From JBFLXB01 sp964570625 (GTDB taxonomy: Bacteria; Nitrospirota; Nitrospiria; 2-01-FULL-66-17), in NCBI GenBank assembly GCA_964570625.1, contig CAZMYW010000019.1, positions 1 through 64,000 of the forward strand: a DNA stretch of 64,000 nt. Reading direction: 5' to 3'. The stretch's first letter is position 1; each line of letters starts with the position of its first letter. A program made the position numbers and the translations under genes. Positions 32,435 to 42,068 of this stretch are shown here, piece after piece. The notes under the pieces are model-generated. The model was not told the origin of the DNA, searched no databases, and saw only the letters and a list, made by a program, of their open reading frames with translations.

Positions 32435-32480
32435 ATATTAGAGATTTCTGAAACCCCGCGACTACTCGTAAATCTACGGG
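32435..32480 (-). promoter_or_regulatory. Operator copy 1 with TAATAT box, upstream of the amidohydrolase operon
   Basis: The near-palindrome CTCGTAAATCTACGGG (32465-32480) shares 17 identical bases with copy 2 near 50.6 kb. On the minus strand a TAATAT box (32440-32435) lies about 32 bases from its centre, so the site would replace the -35 region, as for a class II activator. The 288-base gap 32317-32604 holds nothing else clear; AsmA starts on the other side. Confidence 0.6.
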
Positions 32481-32604
32481 ATTTTGAAGAAACTCCTACC
32501 AGGACCGAACGCGAGGCACGCGTCGGCGGAGCGCTTGTCGGTTCGATGCATCACGACCGTCGGTAGTGGTAACATGCCGGAATTCATCTCCCGGGTAACC
32601 GATT

Positions 32605-34965
32605 GTGAAACGGACTACACTCTGGATTCTCATTCTCCTTGTCCTGACGCCACTGCTTTTCGTCGGCCTCACGATCCTGGCCGCGAGGCTGATCAATCAC
32701 GAGGCGATCAAGAATCGGATTGAAACTGCGGTCTCTCGGGACCTCGGTGGCCAGCTCCAGTACGAACGCGTGGCACTCGCGATTCTCCCGCGGCCGCAGG
32801 TCGTGATCACCCGCCTATCGGTGACGATTCCTGGAAGCGTGGTCGGGACGTCCGAATCCCTGAAGGTGAGGTTCGAGCTACTTCCTCTGCTCGTCGGAAA
32901 GGCGCGGCTTGCCGACGTGCGGCTCAGTCACCCCGACATCACGCTCATGTTGAAAGACGCCCCGACGGCGCCATCAAGCCCAGGCAACGCGTCTCCCGAT
33001 CGGCCCTTGCCCGCCGTCTTGGGATGGCTGGCCGCGACCATGCCACATCTGACGGTGCAGATCGACCACGGACACCTGGTCTTCATCCGGCAGCAGGAAC
33101 GCGTCTTCGCCCTCGAGGATGCCGCGATCCGGCTCGCGTTGTCGCCCGAGAACACCGCGCCGACCGGGGCGGGCGCGGCCGACTCCGGCCAGCCGTTTCT
33201 GATCACGGGTGAAGCGCGGGCCGTTCTCGCGAATCCGGCCTTCCCGGGACCGGTCCGGCTTCGGATCGGACGGTTCGAAGCCCTCCCCCACACCCTCTCC
33301 TTCTCCGACACCGAGGCGCAAGCCCTCGACGCAGAGGGAACCTTCTCCGGCCAATTCGATGCTTACCTGACGCCTCGCCCCACCGCCGACGTGGTGTTCG
33401 CCGGGTCCGTCGGACCCCAGATGATGCAGTGGGTTCACACCGCCTCCTCGGTGCCGGAGGAGCTGCTTCTCCGCGCGCCGCTGTCGATTTCGTCGACACA
33501 TGTGGTCTGGACATCGGACCGCACCGCGCGGGTCACGGGGTCGGTGTCGGTCCCGCGCGATGTCTCAGTCACATTCAACATCCAACGAACTCCGGATCGC
33601 CTCACCGTCAAGGAACTGACGGTGAGGGAGAAGGGCTCGCAGGCGGCTCTAACCATGGACCTCCGCGACCGAGTGTTGAACCTCTCGTTTAATGGACACC
33701 TCGCGCACTCGACGCTGGCCCAGATCTTCGCGCAGCAGCGCGTGACGTTCGGTTCGCTGAGCGGCGATTTCCGAACGCGAATTGTGCTGGACCGTCCACG
33801 CGACTCGACCGCGCAGGGTCGACTGGAGGGAGACCGGCTGGTTCTTCCGCTCCAGACCCGCCCCCCCGTGTTCATCGACCGGGTCGTCGCGCAAGCCGCG
33901 AAACAAACGGTCTCGGTGGATCCGCTCATCGTCACCATCGACGGCACCCAACACACGGTTCGCGGCGGGGTCACCGCCGCCGCCGACCGATGGCTCCTGG
34001 ATCTGAGTATTGACCGACTCGACTGGAAAACGATCGACTCATTGTTCGGTTCCAAGACCGCCGGCTCCGACACCACCGGATCGGAGCCTCCCAGACCCGT
34101 TCCCGCGACCATCCGCGTGGCAGCCGGCTCGTTCACGGCCGGAGGATGGACCGCGGCCCCGGCGCGCGCGGACATCGCCATCGGACCCGAGCCACCCCAC
34201 ATCACGCTTCATGAAGCAGTGGTATGCGGCATCACGGTTGCGGGATCGGCCACCATCGCGGGGGACGCAACGCGGATCGCTATCACGTCATCGACCAAGG
34301 GTCAGAACCTCGAGCCAACCCTGACGTGCCTGGTCGGCAAGCCCATGCAGGTGACCGGCACGTTCGATTTGTCGGGAAAACTGGACTCGACGGGGACCGG
34401 CAAGACCCTGGTGGACAACCTCGGCGGCACCGTCGCGCTCTCAGTCAAGGGTGGGCGCTTCTACGCAGATTCCGCCGTCGTCCGAATCCTCTCGTACCTC
34501 AACCTCACCGAGCTGCTGCGAGGGGCCTTTCCCGACCCGGGATCAGACGGCCTTCCCTACAAGAGCGTGGTTGTGCGTGGCACCGCGCAGCAAGGTCGCC
34601 TGGCGATTAACGAGGCGGTGGTGACCAGTTCGACAGCGCAAATGGCGGCAACGGGATCACTCGACCTGCGAAAACAAACGTTCGACATCACCGTGCTCGT
34701 CGCACCGTTGACGACGGTGGACGCCGTGGTGAAAAGAATCCCTCTCGTGCGGGAGATCCTGGGGGGCTCGCTAGTGACCATTCCGGTTCGCGTGACCGGT
34801 CCATTCGACGATCCAAAAGTGGACGCGGTTCCACCGGCAGCGGTCGCCAAAGAGCTTGGCGGAATCATGACGCGCACCCTGAAACTCCCGTTCAAGATCA
34901 TGGCCCCGGTGATCCCGGGAGGGAAGAAGCCGAAAGAGGTCGAGGGCGCTCGTGGTACCGATTGA
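32605..34965 (+). CDS. AsmA-family envelope protein
   Basis: A 786-residue protein with one N-terminal membrane helix (about 5-27) and a long periplasmic part. The N-terminal AsmA domain (about 30-200) and the C-terminal AsmA_2 region (about 560-760, with GTFDLSGKLDSTG, LVDNLGGTVALSVKGG) are clear. AsmA-like proteins form elongated grooves thought to carry phospholipids from the inner to the outer membrane. It starts at GTG 32605 and stands alone on the plus strand among minus-strand genes. Confidence 0.9.
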   Translation: MKRTTLWILILLVLTPLLFVGLTILAARLINHEAIKNRIETAVSRDLGGQLQYERVALAILPRPQVVITRLSVTIPGSVVGTSESLKVRFELLPLLVGKARLADVRLSHPDITLMLKDAPTAPSSPGNASPDRPLPAVLGWLAATMPHLTVQIDHGHLVFIRQQERVFALEDAAIRLALSPENTAPTGAGAADSGQPFLITGEARAVLANPAFPGPVRLRIGRFEALPHTLSFSDTEAQALDAEGTFSGQFDAYLTPRPTADVVFAGSVGPQMMQWVHTASSVPEELLLRAPLSISSTHVVWTSDRTARVTGSVSVPRDVSVTFNIQRTPDRLTVKELTVREKGSQAALTMDLRDRVLNLSFNGHLAHSTLAQIFAQQRVTFGSLSGDFRTRIVLDRPRDSTAQGRLEGDRLVLPLQTRPPVFIDRVVAQAAKQTVSVDPLIVTIDGTQHTVRGGVTAAADRWLLDLSIDRLDWKTIDSLFGSKTAGSDTTGSEPPRPVPATIRVAAGSFTAGGWTAAPARADIAIGPEPPHITLHEAVVCGITVAGSATIAGDATRIAITSSTKGQNLEPTLTCLVGKPMQVTGTFDLSGKLDSTGTGKTLVDNLGGTVALSVKGGRFYADSAVVRILSYLNLTELLRGAFPDPGSDGLPYKSVVVRGTAQQGRLAINEAVVTSSTAQMAATGSLDLRKQTFDITVLVAPLTTVDAVVKRIPLVREILGGSLVTIPVRVTGPFDDPKVDAVPPAAVAKELGGIMTRTLKLPFKIMAPVIPGGKKPKEVEGARGTD

Positions 34966-34988
34966 AGGTCTACCCCGGGGCGTGACGA

Positions 34989-35789
34989 TCAGAACGACGC
35001 GGACACGTAAGCCAGGAATCCCGTGAAGGCACTGCGCTCCGTCAACACGACATTGTCCCCTTCATACTCCAATCCGTTGGCGTAATGATTGAGACCGATA
35101 CCCGCGCCAAAGTGCCGGGTGAATCGATACTCGGTCGCGAGGATAGCGTCCGTCTGCAGCCCCCTCAGGCCGAAGGCGTTGAAGAAGAAGTACTGCGCGG
35201 ATACTTTCGAGGTCCAGCGCGGGGTGATGTGATATTCCATCAGGAAACCGATCACCGGCAGCGGGGCGGTGACATTCTCGGCCTCGGATTGCCCCCCCGA
35301 ATCCGACAGCGACGCCCGGACGGCGGAGGTATGTAGGCCCACCGACACGCCGAGTTCCACCTCCTCATTGTGGTAAAACGAGTGCGTGTACCCGACCTTG
35401 ACGACGCCGGTGTCGATCTCGCTGTTGACCACGTCGTTGAAGGAAAAGGACTGGTCGCCAAATTGGATGTCGACATCCAAGACACGCGAGCCTCGACGAT
35501 GGATACTGTAATACGACGCGTCCAGGCGGTGCCGCGGATTGAACCGATAGTACGCATCGAATCGCGCCACGTTGGCGCTGACCTCGCCGCCGAGCGTGTC
35601 GCTGAAATCAATGGTCGCGCCCACCGGCAACCCGGCCGAGTCCAGGCGGATCGTGGTGTCGTAGTTGCGCACCAAAAAACCTCCGGCTCGAACCGCCCAC
35701 TTATCAGGAAATTCCTCCGCCCACGTCTCATTCGCCGCCAGCCCGATCACCGCGGCAACCATCACGATCCACAGTCCTCTTGCCATCAT
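34989..35789 (-). CDS. Outer-membrane beta-barrel protein
   Basis: A 266-residue protein with a signal peptide (about 1-23, ending ANETWAE) and about ten alternating amphipathic strands, ending in FLAYVSASF with terminal phenylalanine. Conserved-looking segments include FDAYYRFNPRHRLDASYYSI. No specific pore family is evident; an OmpA-barrel-like or OmpW-like fold is likely. The ATG at 35789 follows a CAGGGGG site; a second ATG is next to it. It is convergent with asmA. Confidence 0.75.
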   Translation of the reverse strand: MMARGLWIVMVAAVIGLAANETWAEEFPDKWAVRAGGFLVRNYDTTIRLDSAGLPVGATIDFSDTLGGEVSANVARFDAYYRFNPRHRLDASYYSIHRRGSRVLDVDIQFGDQSFSFNDVVNSEIDTGVVKVGYTHSFYHNEEVELGVSVGLHTSAVRASLSDSGGQSEAENVTAPLPVIGFLMEYHITPRWTSKVSAQYFFFNAFGLRGLQTDAILATEYRFTRHFGAGIGLNHYANGLEYEGDNVVLTERSAFTGFLAYVSASF

Positions 35790-35906
35790 CGCCCCCTGAT
35801 TCAGCCAGTAGTTGCATCGTTCGCACGCCTTGCCCATTTCGTCACGTCAACCTCACGGGCAACTGCCATCGTCTGCTGTCGTCGCTTATCGTTCGATTGC
35901 ACGCCC

Positions 35907-36248
35907 TCAGGGCGGCGAGGATACCGACGTGCACTTTCGGAACAAGACCTCGCTGTCAGACTCAACAAGGGCCTGGTTGCCCTTCATCCACAGGACCTTG
36001 CCGCCATCGGTGAAGGTCGCGCCGCTTGCGGACACGGTCCGCTTCATCGTCCACTCCTGGTCGTCAAACTTCGTCACCGCCGAGTTCTTGTCCGGGGCCA
36101 CAGTCACATCGAACGTCTTCCCACCCTCGCACTGGTACCGATACGAACCATGGGTCGGGTACGGCTTTGGCTGGGCGCAACCGACCAGTACCCCACCGAT
36201 GAGAGCGATGGCCAGAGCGTGAATCCATTGTCGCCTGTGCTGAAGCAT
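35907..36248 (-). CDS. MliC-family lysozyme-inhibitor lipoprotein
   Basis: A 113-residue lipoprotein with lipobox LVGC and a MliC domain (about 35-110): YRYQCEGGKTFDV, then TMKRTVSASGATFTDGG, VLWMKGNQALVE and a final Cys pair partner in FRKC. MliC proteins bind C-type lysozyme and protect peptidoglycan. The ATG at 36248 has a good AAGGAG site; the frame is open to 36290. Confidence 0.88.
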   Translation of the reverse strand: MLQHRRQWIHALAIALIGGVLVGCAQPKPYPTHGSYRYQCEGGKTFDVTVAPDKNSAVTKFDDQEWTMKRTVSASGATFTDGGKVLWMKGNQALVESDSEVLFRKCTSVSSPP

Positions 36249-36321
36249 TCGAGACTCCTTGTGTGAGATAGTCGGCCCGTGCTCCGTCACGGTGGACCGC
36301 AGGAGAGATCCTTCGGCGCAA

Positions 36322-37227
36322 TCAGAACCAGAGCACCTGCCAGACCACCCCCATCGTATCGAAGTTGGACCCGATACGGGTGGAGACTCCCCGTGCCCAG
36401 GTGAGCTTCACGGATTGGCTGAGCGTCACCGGGACCGAGAGCGTGACTCCCCCGCGCGAATTGTTTTGTCGGTCGTCCTGGACCGCGCCGTCGACCGTTG
36501 TCGACCCGCCCGAGTAGTAGGTGAAGTCGAAGGCCAGCCACAGACGCGGACGGACCGTGTATACCACATGAGTCTGGAGCGAGGCAAGCGGATCTTGTTT
36601 TCGCACCTGGCCACCGAAGAAATCGCGATTCTCCGTGAACAGCCAGACCCCAGCGTAGAATTCGAAGCCCCAATTCCCGAGGGGGTACGAGAGTCCCAAC
36701 TCCGGCTTGAATGCCCAGCGGTTGGTGCCCAAATTGATCAGCTTTGAGGAGTCGTATTCACCAAAGGGAGCGACGACAATGAGGCTCGTGCCCAGGGTGG
36801 TGACGTGTTGGTGCCGTTGGAACTCCTGCGGCGTCAGCGCTGGGCCGCCGATCAAATTCACACTGAGCCGAAATTGCGGGTCGCCGAATCCGGACCGATC
36901 AACGGTTCGATTCACCTCCTGCACGTCGCCGGAAACCGCGGCCCACGCGTACGGCGTCGTCAATGTCACACTGGCTTGCCGACCGAAGAGACCGAATGTC
37001 CGTCCGTAGTACGGCACCGTGCTGTGGACCCTGGCATGGATGTTTGTGATCGGCACGGAGGAATCCGTGACTGCGCCCCCGCTCTGATACAAGTAGCCCA
37101 TGCCGACGAAGTTCGCGCCCACCGGCGACGGCGAATACGCCCGGGGTTCGAGCTGCTGGGCCGACGCCGGCCCTACGCTGACGAGCAGCGCCGTGAGGAC
37201 AACGAGCCATACGGTATGTGCGATCAC
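36322..37227 (-). CDS. Outer-membrane protein, phenol/MetA-degradation (PF13557)-like
   Basis: A 301-residue barrel with a signal peptide ending in SAQQLEPRAYSPSPVG. The start of the mature part (RAYSPSPVGANFVGMGYLY) and repeated strands with PELGLSYPLG and HVVYTVRPRLWLAFDFTYY are typical of the transporter-like outer-membrane family around PF13557. It ends in a terminal phenylalanine (VLWF). The start is GTG 37227, placed directly after the TAG of a small upstream frame. Substrate unknown. Confidence 0.82.
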   Translation of the reverse strand: MIAHTVWLVVLTALLVSVGPASAQQLEPRAYSPSPVGANFVGMGYLYQSGGAVTDSSVPITNIHARVHSTVPYYGRTFGLFGRQASVTLTTPYAWAAVSGDVQEVNRTVDRSGFGDPQFRLSVNLIGGPALTPQEFQRHQHVTTLGTSLIVVAPFGEYDSSKLINLGTNRWAFKPELGLSYPLGNWGFEFYAGVWLFTENRDFFGGQVRKQDPLASLQTHVVYTVRPRLWLAFDFTYYSGGSTTVDGAVQDDRQNNSRGGVTLSVPVTLSQSVKLTWARGVSTRIGSNFDTMGVVWQVLWF

Positions 37228-37344
37228 CTACCGTTCACGACGGGCAAAATAGAAGTACACGCCGACCGTGAAGAAATTGGTCGCCACCGCAACGACATTC
37301 CAAAGAAGACAGGCAACCGCACCTCCATGCCCTCGAATTGCCCC
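37228..37344 (-). pseudogene. Possible tail of a lost membrane protein
   Basis: Between the GH63-like gene and the barrel gene, the minus strand is open for 38 codons ending WNVVAVATNFFTVGVYFYFA-RRER and a TAG that abuts the GTG start of the barrel gene. It reads like a last transmembrane helix with a basic cytoplasmic tail. There is no ATG; only an internal GTG could start it. It may be a deletion remnant or a tiny coupled membrane peptide. Confidence 0.25.
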
Positions 37345-37372
37345 TCATGAGACGGCCTCATCGCGCATCTCG

Positions 37373-40240
37373 TCAAACCTTTCGGGCTTTGTCCTCCTCC
37401 GCCTTGTCAGCCGCCTTCATTGCCTCTAGCTCGATCGTCACTTCGCCTTCCTTGTTGGCGTCGGTCACGTTGGTAGCCTTGTTCACGCCCCCAGCATCCG
37501 GGGTGCCATTCTTGAACGCGGCCTGCTTGCCGCCCTCCAGGGCCCGCTTGGAATCCAGAAGGCCGTACAGCTGAATGGTCTTGGCCACGAGTCCGGTCCA
37601 CCCTGTCTGATGGCTTGCGCCCAGCCCGGCGCCGTTGTCGCCGTGGAAGTATTCGTAGAAGAGGAGATGGTCGCGCCAGAGGGGATCGGTCTGGAACTTT
37701 TCCGTGCCGCCATAGACTGGCCGCTGACCCTGTTCATTACGCAGGAAGATCCGGCTCAGCCGATCCGCGATCTCCTTGCTCACCTCGAACAGGTTCATCA
37801 TGTTGCCGGACCCCGTGGGGCATTCGATTTTGAAGTTGTCGCCGTAATACAGGTAGAAATTCAGCAGCGCCCGGATGATCATCGCGTTCACCGGCATCCA
37901 GACCGGGCCCCGCCAGTTGGAGTTACCGCCGAACATGCCGGTGTTCGATTCGGCCGGCAGATAGTCCACCCGGTACTCCTGGCCGTTCACGTGAAAGACG
38001 AACGGGTGCTGTTCGTGGAACTTGGAGAGCGAGCGGATCCCGTAGGGGCTCAGAAACTCGTTCTCGTCGAGCATCTTCGTGAGGATCCGGCGCAGCCGCT
38101 CCGGGTTGACCAAGGCCAAGATCCCGCGATCCGCCACACCGAGATGACCCGGGCCGGTGGGATGGATGGTCTTCAGCAGTTCGGGCATCCGGCGCCAGCG
38201 TTCCGAGAGATGGGCCATCGCCTTCGGGACGCGCTCCCGCTGCCATGCCTCGGTGACCGTGGTGGCGCACAAGGGCAGAAGCCCCACCATCGAGCGCACC
38301 TTGAGCCGCGTGGCGCTACCGTCCGGGAGCTGCAGCAGATCGTAGTAGAAGCCGTCCGCCTCGTCCCACATGCCGTCCTGCCCGGGCTTGTTCATGGCTG
38401 CGGCGATATAGTAGAAGTGCTCGGCGAACTTCATGACCATATCTTCGTAAGCGGGATCGTGGACGGCGAGCTCTACCGCGATCTCCAACATGTTTTGACT
38501 GAACAGCGCCATCCAGGCCGTGCCATCCGCCTGTTCCAGGTGGCCGCCGGTGGGCAGTGGGGCGCTGCGGTCGAAGACGCCGATGTTGTCGAGGCCGAGG
38601 AAGCCGCCCTCGAACACGTTCTTGCCGAAACGGTCCTTGCGGTTCACCCACCAGGTGAAGTTCAACAGCAGCTTGTTGAATGCCGACTTGAGGAAATCCA
38701 CGTCCGTCTCGCCACGCAGGGCCTGCTCCGTGCGGTGCAGGAACAGCGTCGCAAAGGCGTGGACCGGCGGATTCACGTCGCTGAAGTTCCACTCGTACGC
38801 GGGCATCTGGCCGCTGGGGTGCAGGTAAAGGCCGCGCAGCATCAGCTCCATCTGCTCCTTGGCAAAGTCGGGGTCCACGATCGCGAGCGGGAGTGTGTGG
38901 AACGCCAGGTCCCAGGCCGCGTACCAGGGGTACTCCCACTTATCCGGCATGGAGATGATGTCCTCGTTCAGCATGTGGAACCACTCCGAGTTCCGAGAGA
39001 TACGATATCCGGTATGCAGAGGGTTGGAGTGGTGCTCCTCCAACCAGCTATCACCGTCGAAGAAGAAGAACTGCTTGCTCCACAGCATGCCGGCGATGGC
39101 CTGGCGCATCACGTTGGCCGCGTCCGGGGAGACCGAGGGCGGGGTCACCGAGCGATAGAACTCGTCCGCCTCCTGCAACCGTGCCGCCAGGGTCGCGTCA
39201 AACGCCGGCCCGAAGGGCACGGCAGCGCCTTTGGTGGTTGTGCTTTGCGCGGCGGATCCACGCGCGGTCAGGCGCAGCCGCACGGTCGCCGACTGGCCTG
39301 AGGCAATCGTCACACGATAGTGCGCTGCAACCTTGGTGCCCTCCTTTTCGGGGTTCACCGCAGCCTGATCGCCCTGTACCACGCAGTTGTTGATGCCGTC
39401 CTTGACGTATGGGCCGGCATTGGGCTGACCGGGAAAGAGCCGGTCGTTGTTCGTGGTGTTATCGGTGAAGAGCAGCGGTACCTCGCCTTCGCAGGAAAAG
39501 ATGAATTCACCCAGGAGCCGATGCGTTGCCGCGACCGTGCTCGCGCCCACCGCTGCCTTGATCTGCTTGAGGTGTGGTTTCTCGGGAGCTCGGTTGGATT
39601 CGGCGATCCACGTCGCCCAGTCGTTCCGGAACCACAGCGTCGGCAGGAGATGCAGTTCGGCCGCTTCCGGCCCACGGTTGAAGGCCGTGATCTTGACGAG
39701 AATGTCCTCGGCCCCGCCCTTGGCATACTCCACGAAGACGTCGAAGTAACGGTCGTCATTGAAGACGCCGGTGTCGAGGAGTTCATACTCCATGTCGTTC
39801 CGGGTGCGACGACGGTTTGTCTCGACCAGGTCCGCGTAGGGATAGGCCGCCTGAGGGTACTTGTAGAGATACTTCATGTACGAGTGGGTTGGCGTGCTGT
39901 CGAGGTAGAAGTAGTACTCCTTGACGTCCTCGCCATGATTGCCTTCGCTGTTGGTGAGGCCGAAGAGCCGTTCCTTGAGGATCTGGTCCTTCCCATTCCA
40001 CAGGGCCAGGCTGAAGCAGAGGCGCTGCTTGTCATCGGAAATGCCGGCGATGCCGTCCTCACCCCAGCGGTAGGCGCGCGAGCGCGCATGATCGTGGGTG
40101 AAGAAATTCCAGGCGTCGCCTCCTTCGCTATAGTCCTCGCGCACCGTTCCCCACTGTCGCTCACTGAGGTACGGTCCCCATTTCTTCCAAAGAGCGTTCT
40201 GTCCCCGCACTTCATCGAGGCGGTTCTTTTCGGCGCTCAT
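37373..40240 (-). CDS. GH63-like glucosidase (MGH1-like glycoside hydrolase)
   Basis: A 955-residue cytoplasmic enzyme of the large bacterial glucosidase family related to GH63, which hydrolyses alpha-glucosyl linkages in oligosaccharides such as glucosylglycerate or mannosylglycerate. The N-terminal beta-rich domain (about 1-380) is followed by an (alpha/alpha)6 barrel with the segment WDLAFHTLPLAI (catalytic Asp candidate near residue 445) and NWRGPVWMPVNAM (about 790). A short charged C-terminal tail follows. No signal peptide. It could recycle compatible solutes, in keeping with nearby osmotic genes. Confidence 0.88.
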   Translation of the reverse strand: MSAEKNRLDEVRGQNALWKKWGPYLSERQWGTVREDYSEGGDAWNFFTHDHARSRAYRWGEDGIAGISDDKQRLCFSLALWNGKDQILKERLFGLTNSEGNHGEDVKEYYFYLDSTPTHSYMKYLYKYPQAAYPYADLVETNRRRTRNDMEYELLDTGVFNDDRYFDVFVEYAKGGAEDILVKITAFNRGPEAAELHLLPTLWFRNDWATWIAESNRAPEKPHLKQIKAAVGASTVAATHRLLGEFIFSCEGEVPLLFTDNTTNNDRLFPGQPNAGPYVKDGINNCVVQGDQAAVNPEKEGTKVAAHYRVTIASGQSATVRLRLTARGSAAQSTTTKGAAVPFGPAFDATLAARLQEADEFYRSVTPPSVSPDAANVMRQAIAGMLWSKQFFFFDGDSWLEEHHSNPLHTGYRISRNSEWFHMLNEDIISMPDKWEYPWYAAWDLAFHTLPLAIVDPDFAKEQMELMLRGLYLHPSGQMPAYEWNFSDVNPPVHAFATLFLHRTEQALRGETDVDFLKSAFNKLLLNFTWWVNRKDRFGKNVFEGGFLGLDNIGVFDRSAPLPTGGHLEQADGTAWMALFSQNMLEIAVELAVHDPAYEDMVMKFAEHFYYIAAAMNKPGQDGMWDEADGFYYDLLQLPDGSATRLKVRSMVGLLPLCATTVTEAWQRERVPKAMAHLSERWRRMPELLKTIHPTGPGHLGVADRGILALVNPERLRRILTKMLDENEFLSPYGIRSLSKFHEQHPFVFHVNGQEYRVDYLPAESNTGMFGGNSNWRGPVWMPVNAMIIRALLNFYLYYGDNFKIECPTGSGNMMNLFEVSKEIADRLSRIFLRNEQGQRPVYGGTEKFQTDPLWRDHLLFYEYFHGDNGAGLGASHQTGWTGLVAKTIQLYGLLDSKRALEGGKQAAFKNGTPDAGGVNKATNVTDANKEGEVTIELEAMKAADKAEEDKARKV

Positions 40241-40343
40241 ACGATTCCTCCCTTGGCTCGGTCAGATAGCAGGTAAGGGGTCGTGCCGAGGCCACGCGAC
40301 GCCTCAACTCGCTGATTCTCGCCTGAACGATATCGGCTGGCCG

Positions 40344-40368
40344 CCCACTTATCCATCTCCCAAGTGGG
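40344..40368. promoter_or_regulatory. Inverted repeat upstream of the GH63-like gene
   Basis: CCCACTT (40344-40350) and AAGTGGG (40362-40368) form a perfect 7-base dyad with an 11-base spacer in the 138-base gap before the glucosidase gene. A GATATC on the minus strand some 10-15 bases downstream could serve as a -10. An operator or a weak terminator of mscS are both possible. Confidence 0.35.
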
Positions 40369-40378
40369 GAGTTAGGTA

Positions 40379-42049
40379 CTACTCCGGCTGCTTCCGATCG
40401 TCGTTCCTTTCCGGTCGGACCGCCGCCGGCGCCATGTGCCACTGCGCCTTCGGCACCACTTTGGGCTTCTCGGGATCGCCCTCGTAGGCTGGGGTCATGA
40501 TTTGCACGTCATATTCGTTGAACACATCCAGAATGTTCCGGTGCATGCCCGTATACAGCACTCCCATCGCCTTGACGTCGTTGCAGTAAACATTGAGCTC
40601 ATACGTGACGCAGAAATCACCGAGCGACAGCTGTCGAATAAACGGCTCCGGGTCCTTGAGTAACCCCTCGGTGCGCTCCGCTGCCATTCTCAGCATCGCC
40701 TCGACCTGCCGCCAGGGCGTTTCGTAACCGATCCCCACGGTAGTGTGGAGAATGAGGCCCCGGGTGCGGGCCAGGGAGCTGTAGTTCACGATGTCGCTGT
40801 TGAGGATCTTCGAGTTGGGAACGATGACCTCTTCGTTCTTGATCGTGTGTAGGTGCGTGACGAGCAGTCGGACCGTCATCACATAGCCAATCACGTCATC
40901 GATCTTGACTCGGTCGCCGACTTTGAACGCTCGGCGGTACGTCAGGGTGTATCCGGCGATGATGTTCGAAATCGCCGAGGACGAACCGAGCGACACGAGG
41001 ATCCCGAGAAAGAGCGACAGGCCTTTGAACGCCGGAGACTCGGATCCTGGAATGTACGGATATGCGACCACCAGGCCGAAGCCCACCACGAACAGCCGAA
41101 CGATCTTGTAGGTCGGCTGGGCCCAGTCCGCGTCGAACCCCGAAAGCGTCACGGTGCCGCGTTCGACGCCGATGAAGAACAACCTCGTTACCTTGAGCGC
41201 GTAGCGGATGACAATAAAGAGGATCGCGAGAAACAAGAGATTCGGCAGATACGACACCACGCCGCGGCCCAGCGTGACGACGGGGTCGAGCACCCAGGCG
41301 CCCAGCTTAGCCGCGACGGGTCGCGTCCAAGGGAAAAACGCGAACGAAAATTCCACATACACGAAGAGCAGTACCAGGACGACGAGCGCGCGCAGCGTTT
41401 TGAGCCCGCTGGTCAGCGAGCCCCAGACCCGTTCGGCGTGGATCACTTCGAACGACTTGATGGTCAACCCCTGGACTCGCGCCTTGTACCGTACCTCGAG
41501 GGCTCGCTCGGCGCGGCGAAGCGCGCGCAACACGAGCCAGATCGAGAGGACCAGTACGACGGTCGCGATCCCGGCCGCCGCCGCGCCTTTCATCAGGCTC
41601 TCCGGGCTGCGGTCTCGGCGGTATTGCTCGATCGCGGCGCGAATCATGGCCATGTGTGCGCCCGCGACCACCTGGCGTTCCAGCCCTTCCAGTCTGGCGT
41701 CCGCGTCGAACACCGACATGAGGAACCGATCACCGGCCATGATATCCGTGCTCGCTTCGGCCTCCACCATTCGCACGGCTTCAGGACGAACCTCCGCGTC
41801 CCGCGCGACCGCCTCGAGGCGTTTGCGAATCGCGAGCGCCCGCTTCTCCGCCGGGAATGACGTCGTACCCCGCACGGGAAACAAGACCACGCCGTCGAGC
41901 TCGACGGCCGCCATCGATTCCGCAGCCTCGAGCGCTTCGCGTGACACCTCAGCCGACTCGCCGGCGGCAGGTTGCGCCACCGGCGCCTGCCACGCCATCA
42001 GGGCCGTCGCGAGCGCGAGCGTTGCGAAAAAAACCAAGATCTGTCCCAT
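40379..42049 (-). CDS. MscS-family mechanosensitive channel
   Basis: A 556-residue inner-membrane protein with a signal peptide, a periplasmic domain (about 30-140), several helices, and a conserved MscS core (about 300-490): the pore helix ends with SSAISNIIAGYTLTYRRAFKVGD, followed by the beta domain with NEEVIVPNSKIL. The C-terminal tail is Pro- and Lys-rich. MscS channels release solutes on hypo-osmotic shock. It follows the K+ channel gene after 19 bases, so co-expression is likely. Confidence 0.92.
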   Translation of the reverse strand: MGQILVFFATLALATALMAWQAPVAQPAAGESAEVSREALEAAESMAAVELDGVVLFPVRGTTSFPAEKRALAIRKRLEAVARDAEVRPEAVRMVEAEASTDIMAGDRFLMSVFDADARLEGLERQVVAGAHMAMIRAAIEQYRRDRSPESLMKGAAAAGIATVVLVLSIWLVLRALRRAERALEVRYKARVQGLTIKSFEVIHAERVWGSLTSGLKTLRALVVLVLLFVYVEFSFAFFPWTRPVAAKLGAWVLDPVVTLGRGVVSYLPNLLFLAILFIVIRYALKVTRLFFIGVERGTVTLSGFDADWAQPTYKIVRLFVVGFGLVVAYPYIPGSESPAFKGLSLFLGILVSLGSSSAISNIIAGYTLTYRRAFKVGDRVKIDDVIGYVMTVRLLVTHLHTIKNEEVIVPNSKILNSDIVNYSSLARTRGLILHTTVGIGYETPWRQVEAMLRMAAERTEGLLKDPEPFIRQLSLGDFCVTYELNVYCNDVKAMGVLYTGMHRNILDVFNEYDVQIMTPAYEGDPEKPKVVPKAQWHMAPAAVRPERNDDRKQPE

Positions 42050-42068
42050 AAATCAGCGTCCTCCCCGG

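Noticed and set aside
37610..39301. 563-codon open frame opposite the GH63-like gene
   Set aside because: Antisense shadow; biased toward H, V, R and E as expected for a reverse frame of a GC-rich gene.
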